DNA from: Streptomyces nodosus
GTDB taxonomy: Bacteria > Actinomycetota > Actinomycetes > Streptomycetales > Streptomycetaceae
Reading direction: 5' to 3'
NCBI RefSeq assembly: GCF_008704995.1
Contig: NZ_CP023747.1
Location: 930,001-994,000 of the forward strand
Length of the DNA: 64,000 bases
Below, one piece after another: positions 55,634 to 63,846 of the stretch. The translations under genes were made by a program, and so were the position numbers. How positions within the stretch are numbered: position 1 is the stretch's first letter; every line of letters begins with the position of its first letter. The notes under the pieces are model-generated. The model was given only the letters and a program-made list of their open reading frames with translations. It was not told the DNA's origin and searched no databases.

Positions 55634-58600
55634 GTCGTGACCTCCGTCCCGGTGGTGTCGGTGATCCCCGCGCGCCTGCGGTACTCGGCGACCAGCCTCG
55701 GCAGGTCCGGGCCTCGGGGCCGGCGCCCGGGGCGGATGTCGGCGGTGAGCGCCTTGTCCTCCTGGATATGGGCGTTGGGGTCGAGGGCGATGTGCACCAG
55801 TTCATTGGCGGCGTCACCGGTGGAGAGGCCGTTGGGGCCCCAGTGGAAGGGCAGTCCGATCTGATGGACGGTGCGGCCCTGTACCGTCAGGGGCCGGATC
55901 CGGTCCGTGACCAGCACCCGTGCCTCCACCGCGTTGCGGGCGGTGACGATGGTGGCCCAGCCGCCGTGCTCCAGGCCCCGTTCGCGGGCCAGCGCGGGCG
56001 AGACCTCGCAGAAGAACTCCGGCTGGAGTTCGGACAGATACTCCGACCAGCGGCTCATGCCACCGGCCGTGAAGTGCTCGGTGAGCCGGTAGGTGGTGAC
56101 GACGTACGGGAACACCTCGGCGCCCTTCTCGTCGCCGCTGGGGTGGTAGAGGTTGCCCTCGCGGGGCAGCAGCCGCCGTACCGGGTTGCGCGGGACCTCC
56201 GGGTAGAGGGCGTTGGGGAGCGGGGAGTCCTGGGGTTCGTAGTGCGTGGGCAGCGGCCCGTCCTCCAGGCCGGCGGGCGCGTACAGCCAGCCCTTGCCGT
56301 CCGCCTGCATGACGAACGGGTCGTCGCCGCGCAGCGCGTCGGGTCCGGTCGCGTCGCCGTCGGGCACATGGTCGGGGGCGCGGTCCGGTACGAAGTCGGG
56401 GCGGTCGTAGCCGGTCCACCTGCCGGCCTCCGGGTCCCACCAGAGGTACTTCTTGCGCTCGCTCCACGGGGTGCCGTCGGGGGCCGCGGAGGCACGGTTG
56501 TAGAGGATGCGGCGGTTGTCGGGCCAGGCCCAGGCCCATTCGGCGGCCACCCAGTCCTGTTCGGTGTGCGGCTTCTTGCGGGCCGCCTGGTTGACGCCGT
56601 CCGCGTAGACGCCGCAGTAGATCCAGCAGCCGCAGTCGGTGGAACCGTCGTCCTTCAGCTCCGTGTGTCCGCTGAGCGGGGCGCCGTTCGGACCGTGGCC
56701 GTTGATCTCGGCGAGCACGGAGTCCGCGACGGGTTCCCGCAGCGGTCCGCTGAGCGGGTAGTCCCAGGTCAGATCGAGGAACGGCCGGTCCATGGGGTCG
56801 GCGGAGCCGGCCAGCGCCTCCTTGATGCGGCGGCCCAGGTGGTACATGAACCACAGGTCGCTGCGTGCCTCGCCCTCCGGTTCGACGGCCTGGTGGCGCC
56901 ACTGCACCCAGCGGTTGGTGTTGGTGAAGGAGCCGGACTTCTCGGTGTGCGCGGCGGCGGGGAAGAAGAACACCTCGGTGGCGATGTCCTCGGTGCGCAG
57001 TTCGCCGCTCTCGATCTCCGGTCCGTCCTTCCACCAGGTGGCGGACTCGATCAGGGAGAAGTCCCGTACCACCAGCCAGTCGAGCCGGGCCATGCCGAGG
57101 CGTTGCAGCCGGGTGTTGGCGGATCCGACGGCAGGGTTCTCGCCCATCAGGAAGTAGCCCTTGCAGACGCCGTCCAGTTGGGCCATCACCGTGTCGTAGT
57201 GGCCGTGGGACCCGGTCAGTCGTGGCAGGTGGTCGAAGCAGAAGTCGTTCTCGGGGGTGGCCGCGTCGCCGTAGTAGGCCTTCAGCAGGCTGACGAAGTA
57301 CGCCCGTGCGTCCGCCCAGTAGCCCTTCTCGGTGCGGGTGGCCTCCACCCAGTCGTCGAGGCTCAGATGGGCGTGGGCGTGCGGCATCGGCAGATAACCG
57401 GGCAGCAGGTTGAAGAGGGTCGGGATGTCGCTGGAGCCCTGGATGGAGGCGTGTCCGCGCAGCGCCTGGATGCCGCCGCCCGGGCGCCCGATGTTGCCGA
57501 GCAGCAGTTGGAGGATGCTCGCGGCGCGGATGAACTGCGAGCCGGTCGAGTGCTGGGTCCAGCCGACCGCGTAGACGAACGAGCTGGTCCTGTCGCGGCC
57601 CGAGTTGGCGGTCAGTTCCGCGCACACCCGCAGGAACGTCTCCTTCGGGACACCGCAGATCTCCTCGACCGCTTCGGGGGTGTAGCGGGCGAAGTGGCGT
57701 TTGAGGACCTGGTAGACGCAGCGGGGGTGGCGCAGCGTGGGGTCGGCGGGCGCGTGCTGGCCGGTGCGGGCGCCGCCGGAGCCGTACGCCTCGGAGCCGG
57801 CGGTGCGGTGCAGGCTCTCCTCGTACTGCTGGTCGACGTCGCCCAGGGGCTGCCGCACCTCCACACCCTCGTACTGCCAGCTGCACGGGTCGTAGTGCCG
57901 GGTGTCCTGGTGGAGCCCGGAGAAGACGCCGTCGAGGTCCTCGGTGTCGCGGAAGTCCTCGCCGACCAGGGTGGCCGCGTTGGTGTAGTGGAGGACGTAC
58001 TCGCGGAAGTCCTTCTCCTCGGTGAGGACATGGTTGATGATCCCGCCGAGGAAGACGATGTCGCTGCCCACGCGGATCGGGACGTGCAGGTCGGCGAGCG
58101 CGCTGGTGCGGGTGTAACGGGGGTCGACATGGATGACGGTGGCGCCGCGCAGCTTGGCCTCCATCACCCACTGGAAGCCGACCGGATGGCATTCGGCGTA
58201 GTTGGAGCCCTGGATGACGATGCAGTCGGAGTGCTGGAGGTCCTGCATGAAGGTGGTGGCGCCGCCGCGGCCGAAGGAGGTGCCGAGGCCGGCGACCGTG
58301 GAGCTGTGGCAGACCCGGGCCTGGTTCTCCACCTGGACCACGCCGAGGCCGGTCAGCAGCTTCTTGATGAGGTAGTTCTCCTCGTTGTCCAGGGTCGCGC
58401 CGCCCAGGCTGGCGATGCCCATGGTGCGCACCGTGCGGACGCCCTCCTGCTCCCACTGCCAGGTCTCCCGGCGGGTGCGGATCACCCGTTCGGCGACCAT
58501 GTCCATCGCGGTCTCCAGGTCCAGGGGCTCCCAGTCGGTGGCGTACGGGCGCCGGTGGAGGACCTGGTGGCGGCGGGCCGGTCCGGTGGTGAGCTGAAGG

Positions 58601-58875
58601 CTGGCGGCGCCCTTGGGGCAGAGCCGGCCACGGCTGATCGGGGAGGCGGGGTCGCCCTCGATCTGGACGACCTTGTCGTCCTTCACATACACCTGCTGGC
58701 CGCAACCGACCGCGCAGTACGGGCAGATGGAGGACACCACCCGTTCGGCGGTGTCCGTGCGCGGCCTGAGGCGTTCGGTGGCGGAGGACTTCACCGCGTT
58801 CCCCCGGCCGGTGGGGTCGTCTCCGGTGAGCTGGCGGTGGACGGGCCAGCGGCGCAGCCGGTCTGCCAGGGACAT
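55630..58875 (-). CDS. fdhA: Formate dehydrogenase molybdopterin (alpha) subunit, Cys form
   Basis: A 1081-residue molybdo/tungsto-bis-PGD oxidoreductase that converts formate to CO2. AGGAGG stands five bases before the ATG. The 4Fe-4S motif is CPYCAVGCGQ with Cys51, 54, 58 and 86 (RLCPKGA). The residue binding Mo is Cys189 (QARVCHSSTV), in place of selenocysteine; no in-frame TGA occurs. Further landmarks are QGSNYAECHPVGFQWVMEAK, IQGSSDIPTLFNLLPGYL and the C-terminal LPFHWGPNGLSTGDAANELV. No Tat signal is obvious, so the enzyme probably faces the cytoplasm. It is the second gene of a four-gene operon. Confidence 0.95.
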   Translation of the reverse strand: MSLADRLRRWPVHRQLTGDDPTGRGNAVKSSATERLRPRTDTAERVVSSICPYCAVGCGQQVYVKDDKVVQIEGDPASPISRGRLCPKGAASLQLTTGPARRHQVLHRRPYATDWEPLDLETAMDMVAERVIRTRRETWQWEQEGVRTVRTMGIASLGGATLDNEENYLIKKLLTGLGVVQVENQARVCHSSTVAGLGTSFGRGGATTFMQDLQHSDCIVIQGSNYAECHPVGFQWVMEAKLRGATVIHVDPRYTRTSALADLHVPIRVGSDIVFLGGIINHVLTEEKDFREYVLHYTNAATLVGEDFRDTEDLDGVFSGLHQDTRHYDPCSWQYEGVEVRQPLGDVDQQYEESLHRTAGSEAYGSGGARTGQHAPADPTLRHPRCVYQVLKRHFARYTPEAVEEICGVPKETFLRVCAELTANSGRDRTSSFVYAVGWTQHSTGSQFIRAASILQLLLGNIGRPGGGIQALRGHASIQGSSDIPTLFNLLPGYLPMPHAHAHLSLDDWVEATRTEKGYWADARAYFVSLLKAYYGDAATPENDFCFDHLPRLTGSHGHYDTVMAQLDGVCKGYFLMGENPAVGSANTRLQRLGMARLDWLVVRDFSLIESATWWKDGPEIESGELRTEDIATEVFFFPAAAHTEKSGSFTNTNRWVQWRHQAVEPEGEARSDLWFMYHLGRRIKEALAGSADPMDRPFLDLTWDYPLSGPLREPVADSVLAEINGHGPNGAPLSGHTELKDDGSTDCGCWIYCGVYADGVNQAARKKPHTEQDWVAAEWAWAWPDNRRILYNRASAAPDGTPWSERKKYLWWDPEAGRWTGYDRPDFVPDRAPDHVPDGDATGPDALRGDDPFVMQADGKGWLYAPAGLEDGPLPTHYEPQDSPLPNALYPEVPRNPVRRLLPREGNLYHPSGDEKGAEVFPYVVTTYRLTEHFTAGGMSRWSEYLSELQPEFFCEVSPALARERGLEHGGWATIVTARNAVEARVLVTDRIRPLTVQGRTVHQIGLPFHWGPNGLSTGDAANELVHIALDPNAHIQEDKALTADIRPGRRPRGPDLPRLVAEYRRRAGITDTTGTEVTT

Positions 58876-58892
58876 GGGGCCTCCTGTACGGG

Positions 58893-59126
58893 TCAGGCGG
58901 GGGGCTCGTCCGGTACGGGGTGTTCGGGGTGGACCGCGCCCGACCGGGGGGCGCCCTTTCTGCCCGTGCCCGCCTCGTCCGTGTCGGGGACGTCCGTGGC
59001 GGCTTCGTCCCCGGTGTGCCGACGGGCGTCCCATGGGTCTTGACCCGTGCGGGCCTGCTGGTCCGGCATGTCCCGCGGGATCGGGCCGGCCTTCCCGCCG
59101 CGCTGCCGGTGCCGGTGGTGGGTCAC
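58893..59126 (-). CDS. Small conserved protein leading the formate dehydrogenase operon
   Basis: A 77-residue basic-then-acidic protein. GGAGG five bases ahead picks the GTG at 59126 (VTHHRHRQRGGKAGPIPRDM); an ATG at 59138 has no ribosome site. The middle (DQQARTGQDPWDARRHTGDE) and the end (VHPEHPVPDEPPA) look like conserved, unstructured segments. It ends 17 bp before fdhA and shares its direction. I do not recognise a domain. A role in FdhA maturation or complex assembly is possible from position alone. Confidence 0.6.
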   Translation of the reverse strand: MTHHRHRQRGGKAGPIPRDMPDQQARTGQDPWDARRHTGDEAATDVPDTDEAGTGRKGAPRSGAVHPEHPVPDEPPA

Positions 59127-59430
59127 GGCGTCCTCCATTGTTCGTCAGGGCCAGAGGTCCCGCGAGCGCAACGCGGACCCCGGTGAGCGAGGCCGCGAGT
59201 ACCGCGACGGACTTACGCGAAACCCCGGGCCGCCGCCCGGGCCCCGCCCTCGCCCGTGGGGCGACCCCGCCTGGGCGCTGCGGCGTCGAGGCCCACGGGC
59301 CGGGCCGGTCGTACGGCGTCCGAGCGCCTGCCGACGGCGGCGCCATCGGGGCACGCGCTTCCGGGCACGCCGTACGAGGGCCACGGGTACCGCGGCTCGG
59401 CGGGGCGGTGGCGCGCGGCATCCCCGGGCG

Positions 59431-59690
59431 CCGGGCGCACGACCAGTCGAGGCCCGGAAGCCGAGCGGGCGCCCGACACATGGGGTGAGAGCCAGCACGT
59501 CGTCCCCACGCCGGGCGCACGACCAGCCGAGGCCCGGAAGCCGGGCGGGCGCCCCACACATGGGGTGAGAGCCAGCCCCCGGGGAGATCGGCCGGGCGGC
59601 GGGGGCACGTCGTCCCCGCGCCGGGCGCACGACCAGCCGAGGCCCGGAAGCCGGGCCGGGGCCCGACCCATGGACGAGGGCCAGGCCCCG
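59431..59690. repeat. Three imperfect tandem repeats of about 80 bp
   Basis: Units start at 59431, 59511 and 59621, each with CCGGGCGCACGACCAG, AGGCCCGGAAGCC and TGGGGTGAGAGCCAGC-like parts. Unit 1 is 80 bp. Unit 2 is 110 bp because of a 30-bp G/C-rich insertion before ACGTCGTCCCC. Unit 3 diverges after about 70 bp. The surrounding 59127-59747 is a gene-free 621-bp stretch. It is not a CRISPR: units abut with no regular spacers. Confidence 0.75.
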
Positions 59691-59711
59691 CGAGGTCGGC
59701 CCTCGTCCATG
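59669..59711 (-). terminator. Hairpin terminator after the ROK gene
   Basis: CATGGACGAGGGCC (59669-59682) and its exact complement (59698-59711), loop 15 nt, 37 bp beyond the ROK stop codon on the minus strand. It overlaps the end of the third tandem repeat. Confidence 0.65.
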
Positions 59712-59747
59712 TCAGGGTCCGCGCCCTGTCACGCGGGACATCGCCCG

Positions 59748-61037
59748 TCAGCGTGGGGTGCGTTCCTCCAGGGCCGTGCGCCAGGCCGGGGGCTGCCCCT
59801 CGCTCACGGGCTCCGCGCGACGGCCGCCGCGGGCGAAGAAGTCGGCGAGCGGCAGGATCGCGGCGCCGACCGTGACGGCGTCCGGGCCGAGCCTGCCGAG
59901 GTCGATCGAGACCCGGTCGGCCGGATAGCGCAGCGCGTACGAGGTCGCGTACCGGCGCACCACGGACAGGAACCGGGAGCCGAGCTGGAGGCCCGCCCAG
60001 CCGCCGATCAGGATCCGCTCGGGCTGGAACAGGTTGATCAGGTCGGACAGCCCCGCGCCCAGATACTCGGCGGTCTCCTCCACCACGGCCTGCGCCACCG
60101 GGTCGGCCTCGGCGCCCTCGGGCGGATAGGCGGCGGCCAGCAGGGCGGTCAGCGCGGTCTCCTCGTCGGCGTCCCTCGGCGGCCGTCCACCCTGCTCGCG
60201 CCAGCGGCCGAGGAGGGCCTCCGCGCCCGCGTACGCCTCCAGGCAGCCGAGCGCGCCGCAGCGGCAACGGCGCCCCCTGACCCGGACGGTCAGATGGCCC
60301 CACTCCACGGCCCGGCCGCTGCCGACCTCCTCGGTGACCAGGCAGGCGCCGACGCCGGAGCCGAAGAGGACCACGACCGCGTTGTGGGCGCCACGTCCGG
60401 CGCCGAACCACATCTCGGCCTGGCCGAGGGTCTTGGCCCCGTTGTCGATGAAGAACGGCACGGATTCGGGGAGCCGGCAGGTGGCCCGGAGCAGGGACTC
60501 GACCGGGACGGCGTCCCAGCCGATCGTCTGCCCGTGCACCACGGCGCCCCGGTCGGGGGTACGGGCGACGATGCCGGGCACGCCGATACCGACGCCGAGG
60601 AGCCGTTCGGGTGAGATGTCCGCCGTGGCCAGGACCTCCGCGATGCCGTCACGGATATGGCCGACGACGACCTCGACGTCGTACCGCTGATGTTCGAGCG
60701 GGCGTTCGGTACGGGCGAGTTCCGTGAGGGTCAGGTCGAACAGTTCGACGCGCACCCGGGTCTCGCCGACATCGACGCCGATCATGTGTCCGCTGGTGGG
60801 CGCGACCCGGAGCAGGGTGCGCGGGCGGCCGCCGTCGGAGTCCACGCTGCCCGCCTCCTCGACCAGGCCCTCCGCGACCAGTTCGGCGACCACATTGCTG
60901 ATCGAGCCGGAGCTCAGACCGGTCGCCGGACCCAGCTCGAAGCGGCTCATCGGGCCGTCGAAATAGAGCCGTCGCAGCACCTCGGCTCGATTGGCCCGGC
61001 GCAGATCACGCACCGTGCGCCCGTTCCGCCCCGCCAT
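59748..61037 (-). CDS. ROK-family transcriptional regulator
   Basis: A 429-residue regulator. GGAGGGAG precedes the ATG at 61037. The N-terminal winged helix reads VRDLRRANRAEVLRRLYFDG, MSRFELGPATGLSSGSISNV. The ROK/kinase-like domain has IGVDVGETRVRVELFDLTL and VVLFGSGVGACLVTEEVGSG, and the zinc motif CRCGALGCLEAYAG (GCxCGxxGCxE type). Sugars or sugar phosphates are typical ligands. The dyad TCTTAAAT-N9-ATTTAAGA, 72-96 bp upstream of its start, suggests autoregulation. No sugar transport gene adjoins it, so its targets lie elsewhere. Confidence 0.92.
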   Translation of the reverse strand: MAGRNGRTVRDLRRANRAEVLRRLYFDGPMSRFELGPATGLSSGSISNVVAELVAEGLVEEAGSVDSDGGRPRTLLRVAPTSGHMIGVDVGETRVRVELFDLTLTELARTERPLEHQRYDVEVVVGHIRDGIAEVLATADISPERLLGVGIGVPGIVARTPDRGAVVHGQTIGWDAVPVESLLRATCRLPESVPFFIDNGAKTLGQAEMWFGAGRGAHNAVVVLFGSGVGACLVTEEVGSGRAVEWGHLTVRVRGRRCRCGALGCLEAYAGAEALLGRWREQGGRPPRDADEETALTALLAAAYPPEGAEADPVAQAVVEETAEYLGAGLSDLINLFQPERILIGGWAGLQLGSRFLSVVRRYATSYALRYPADRVSIDLGRLGPDAVTVGAAILPLADFFARGGRRAEPVSEGQPPAWRTALEERTPR

Positions 61038-61108
61038 GTGGCTCCCTCCGAACCTGCTTGACCTGCACAATACCGCTGCGCCACCACCGAACGCGCGGTT
61101 CCTCCCAC

Positions 61109-61133
61109 TCTTAAATCAGACCCTAATTTAAGA
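61109..61133. promoter_or_regulatory. AT-rich dyad upstream of the ROK gene
   Basis: TCTTAAAT (61109-61116), nine bases, ATTTAAGA (61126-61133). Perfect 8-bp arms, almost all A/T in a GC-rich setting, so unlikely by chance. It begins 72 bp upstream of the ROK start codon. Likely a ROK or similar operator; the 310-bp stretch 61038-61347 holds nothing else evident. Confidence 0.65.
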
Positions 61134-61347
61134 CATGAGGACGCAAGGGCCCGGGCGGGTGCGCGATGTGGTCCGCACGGGGGCTTCGAGCGGGGTCACC
61201 GTACGCCCCGTTCGCCCGTTTCGGCGGCTCCGGGCACCAGGGTCCGCACCTCGAACGACCGCCTTCAGGGCCGACCGGTCGATCTCGGGGTCCGCCGTGC
61301 GGGTCGCGGAACCGGGCCCCCGGTGAGCCCGCCTAATATCCGGGGCC

Positions 61348-61626
61348 GTGGCGACGACGTTTGAGGAACTCGTGGAGATGCAGCGCGCGGCGAACGAGGC
61401 GGAGGCGCAGGCCGCCGAACTGCGCGAGCGCTACGGCCCTCCCACCCTCGCCTCGTGGACCAGGCAGCAGAGCGATCTGTACGAGACCGCCGTCCGCGCC
61501 TGGCGCGACCTCGACCGCGACCTCCAACTGGAGATCACCGAGTACGCCAAGGAGCACGACCGGACCCGCAGCGACGTCGAGGCGGAGATCCAGGCCCGGG
61601 CGGGCAAGCCGTCCGAGAGCGACTAG
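61348..61626 (+). CDS. Small helical protein, unknown function
   Basis: A 92-residue, Glu/Ala/Arg-rich protein. The GTG start at 61348 opens VATTFEELVEMQRAANEAEA. It is almost all helical and may form a coiled coil (about 3-30 and 40-80: SDLYETAVRAWRDLDRDLQL). It has no cysteines or membrane segment. Such proteins occur across Streptomyces, but I cannot name a family. The next gene starts 117 bp downstream with its own promoter-like region. Confidence 0.65.
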   Translation: MATTFEELVEMQRAANEAEAQAAELRERYGPPTLASWTRQQSDLYETAVRAWRDLDRDLQLEITEYAKEHDRTRSDVEAEIQARAGKPSESD

Positions 61627-61701
61627 CGCACCTCGCATCCGTGCGTGCGGGTGCCGGAAATTCATTGGCGTATCCCCTGGGAGCTGGATACCTTAGCTGG
61701 A

Positions 61702-61720
61702 AACCTAGGGCACCTAGGTT
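61702..61720. promoter_or_regulatory. Dyad ahead of the FBP-domain gene
   Basis: AACCTAG (61702-61708), five bases, CTAGGTT (61714-61720). Perfect 7-bp arms, 24 bp before the ATG. The position would block early transcription or translation, so it may be an operator or a leader structure. Confidence 0.45.
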
Positions 61721-61743
61721 GATAAGCGCCCAGAAGGATCCTC

Positions 61744-62238
61744 ATGAGACCACTCAGCGAGCAGGACATCCGCGCCTCGTTCATCAACTGCTCGAAGGGC
61801 GAGGCCAAACGCCTGTCGATACCACGTGACCTCGATGAACGCCCCTGGGGCGACCTGGACTTCCTCGGCTGGCGCGACCCCGGGGCACCCGATCGCAGCT
61901 ATCTGGTCACCGAGCACGCCGGCCGGCTGATCGGGGTCACCCTGCGCTTTCCCTCCTCGCAGCGCGGCTTTCTGCACCGGAGCATGTGCTCACTGTGCCT
62001 GACCACCCACCCCGGCAGCGGCGTCTCCCTGATGACGGCCCGCAAGGCGGGGGCCGCGGGACGCGAGGGAAACTCGGTGGGCGTCTATATGTGCACCGAC
62101 CTGGCGTGCTCCCTCTATGTACGCGGGAAGAAGGTGTCCGAGGCCGGGGGCCGCTTCGAGGAGAGCCTCACCACCGAGGAGCAGATCGCCCGGACGGTGG
62201 GCAATCTCTCCTCCTTCCTCGACACCCTGTTCGTCTGA
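61744..62238 (+). CDS. FBP-domain (EF-G-binding zinc-finger) protein
   Basis: A 164-residue protein. AGAAGGA precedes the ATG. It resembles the FusB/FBP group: an N-terminal helical part (LSEQDIRASFINCSKGEAKR) and a treble-clef zinc-binding fold with Cys82, Cys85 (MCSLC), Cys117 and Cys122 (MCTDLAC). FusB proteins bind elongation factor G and rescue it from fusidic acid; the actinobacterial FBP family is related, but its biological role is less clear. The C-terminal LTTEEQIARTVGNLSSFLDT helix is typical of the family. The gene is isolated. Confidence 0.85.
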   Translation: MRPLSEQDIRASFINCSKGEAKRLSIPRDLDERPWGDLDFLGWRDPGAPDRSYLVTEHAGRLIGVTLRFPSSQRGFLHRSMCSLCLTTHPGSGVSLMTARKAGAAGREGNSVGVYMCTDLACSLYVRGKKVSEAGGRFEESLTTEEQIARTVGNLSSFLDTLFV

Positions 62239-62349
62239 CCTCCCCACCCAGGTCAGGGGACATGCGCTCCCCCCTGTCCGGGAAACCCGTTCCTCGGATA
62301 CGTTCCTGCATACGTTCGTCGCCCACGTGGAACGGGAAGGCCCCCTGGG

Positions 62350-63630
62350 ATGCGAGATGTTCATGCTGCGTGGACGGGGGGCGTCTCCCGGATCGCGAAG
62401 TGGCGCCAGGAGCCCGAGGTCGTCCAGGCGGTGCGTTCGACGGGGGCCGCGACCATCGCCTATGTGGTCGCGCTGCACCTCAGCCCCGAACCGGCCCCGC
62501 TCACGGCCCCCCTGACGGCGCTGCTCGTGGTCCAGGTGACGCTCTATGCGACGCTCACCACGAGCGTGCGCCGGGTGAACGCCGTGGTGACCGGCGTCGT
62601 CATCGCCATCGGCTTCAGCATCCTGGTGGGTCTGACCTGGTGGAGCCTCGCCCTGATCATCCTGGCCTCACTGGCCGTCGGTCATCTCGTACGGGTCAGC
62701 GAGTTCGTGCCCGAGGTGGCGATCAGCGCCATGCTGGTGCTCGGGGTGACCCAGGTGGGCAGCACGGCCTGGGCGCGGGTGGTGGAGACCCTGATCGGCG
62801 CGGCGGTGGGCCTGGGCACCAACTTCGTCTTCGCTCCCCCGGTGTGGGTGAGCGCCGCCGGGGAGTCCATCGAGGGGCTGGCCCGTCGGATACGGCAGTT
62901 GATGCTGCGGGTCGCCGAGGAGACCGCGGGCCGCGGTGCCGCCACCCGGGCGACCGTGAACCTGTATGAGGCGCGCCGGCTCGACCATGAGATCGTCCTG
63001 GTGGACGCGGCCCTGCGGCAGGCCGAGGACAGTCTGAAGCTCAACCCCCGGGTCCGTGAGGGCCTGCTGCACCGCATCGTGCTGCGCACCGGACTGGACA
63101 CGCTGGAGATCGTCACGGTCGTGCTGCGGGTGATCGCACGCACCGTCGCCGACCTCGCGAAGGAGCGGGACCCCGAGCCGCTGTTCGAACCCGAGACGGG
63201 GGCGACGCTGGAGCGGCTGCTGTCCGAGATCGGTGACGCGGTGGTGAGCTTCGCGGTGCTCGTCACCACCGAGGTCAGCAGCAACGCCGAGTCCGCCGAG
63301 GCCCGGCTCGCCGAGCAGCTGACCACGGCGGGCGCGACCCGCGACAAGCTGGCCGGACTGCTTCTCGAGGACGCCCGGCGGGACGCACGGTGGTGGCACT
63401 TCCACGGCGCGGTCCTCACCGAGGTCAACCGCATCCTGGACGAGCTGGACACGGAGCACCGCGCTCGCCGGCTGCTGGAGGAGCTGGACCGCGGCACCCG
63501 GGAGGAGCGCGAGCGCAACCCGCGCCTGGCCAGACTGCGGGACCTGGTGCGCGACGGACGGGCGGCCCGGCTGCGCGCTCTGCTCCCGGGCGGCCGGAAC
63601 CGTCCGGCTCCCCGGCGTCGTTTCCGATGA
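62350..63630 (+). CDS. Aromatic acid exporter-family (FUSC-like) membrane protein
   Basis: A 426-residue protein. The N-terminal half has about five helices (AATIAYVVALHLSP, LTALLVVQVTLYATLTTSVR, VNAVVTGVVIAIGFSILVGL, ALIILASLAVGHLV and AISAMLVLGVTQVG), the ArAE_1/FUSC pattern. The C-terminal half is a long, charged helical region (about 170-426) ending in RRRFR, probably cytoplasmic. Family members export aromatic acids or related compounds. The ATG at 62350 is used; no clear ribosome site is visible. A nested hairpin lies 100 bp after the stop. Confidence 0.82.
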   Translation: MRDVHAAWTGGVSRIAKWRQEPEVVQAVRSTGAATIAYVVALHLSPEPAPLTAPLTALLVVQVTLYATLTTSVRRVNAVVTGVVIAIGFSILVGLTWWSLALIILASLAVGHLVRVSEFVPEVAISAMLVLGVTQVGSTAWARVVETLIGAAVGLGTNFVFAPPVWVSAAGESIEGLARRIRQLMLRVAEETAGRGAATRATVNLYEARRLDHEIVLVDAALRQAEDSLKLNPRVREGLLHRIVLRTGLDTLEIVTVVLRVIARTVADLAKERDPEPLFEPETGATLERLLSEIGDAVVSFAVLVTTEVSSNAESAEARLAEQLTTAGATRDKLAGLLLEDARRDARWWHFHGAVLTEVNRILDELDTEHRARRLLEELDRGTREERERNPRLARLRDLVRDGRAARLRALLPGGRNRPAPRRRFR

Positions 63631-63731
63631 CGACCGTCGCGATGACGACGGGCGCACGGCGGCGGGACCTCCCCGGTTCGACTGCTGCTCCACGGCGGGA
63701 CGCACCGGGCAAGCCCGCCCTGGTCGGCGAC

Positions 63732-63814
63732 TGACAGTCACCCCCGTTGCACCCCACGCAACGGGTATTGCTCACCTTGCACTCGGCGGTCGATCCGCGC
63801 CATGGTGACTGTCA
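63732..63814. other. Nested inverted repeats upstream of the Tat protein gene
   Basis: Outer arms TGACAGTCACC (63732-63742) and GGTGACTGTCA (63804-63814), perfect 11 bp. Inside, CCCGTTGC (63743-63750) and GCAACGGG (63758-63765) form an 8-bp hairpin with a 7-nt loop. The pair could terminate the exporter transcript or form a regulatory leader for the gene at 63847. Confidence 0.5.
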
Positions 63815-63846
63815 TAGCTGAGGTCGTCGATTTCCGAGGTACGGGC

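Noticed and set aside
58290-58320. Possible selenocysteine site in FdhA
   Set aside because: The codon at the Mo-ligand position is Cys (QARVCHSS) and the frame has no internal TGA, so no recoding is needed.
55768-59043. Very long open frame (about 1090 codons) antisense to fdhA
   Set aside because: High GC leaves few stops on the opposite strand. The frame has no recognisable domain, whereas the sense frame is a complete FdhA.
59431-59690. CRISPR-like repeats
   Set aside because: Units are long, imperfect and abut directly; no regular spacers or cas genes are present.
58876-60411. Upstream extension of the fdhA frame to 60411
   Set aside because: The extension is antisense to the ROK gene and through repeats, is low complexity, and AGGAGG plus the family N-terminus fix the start at 58875.
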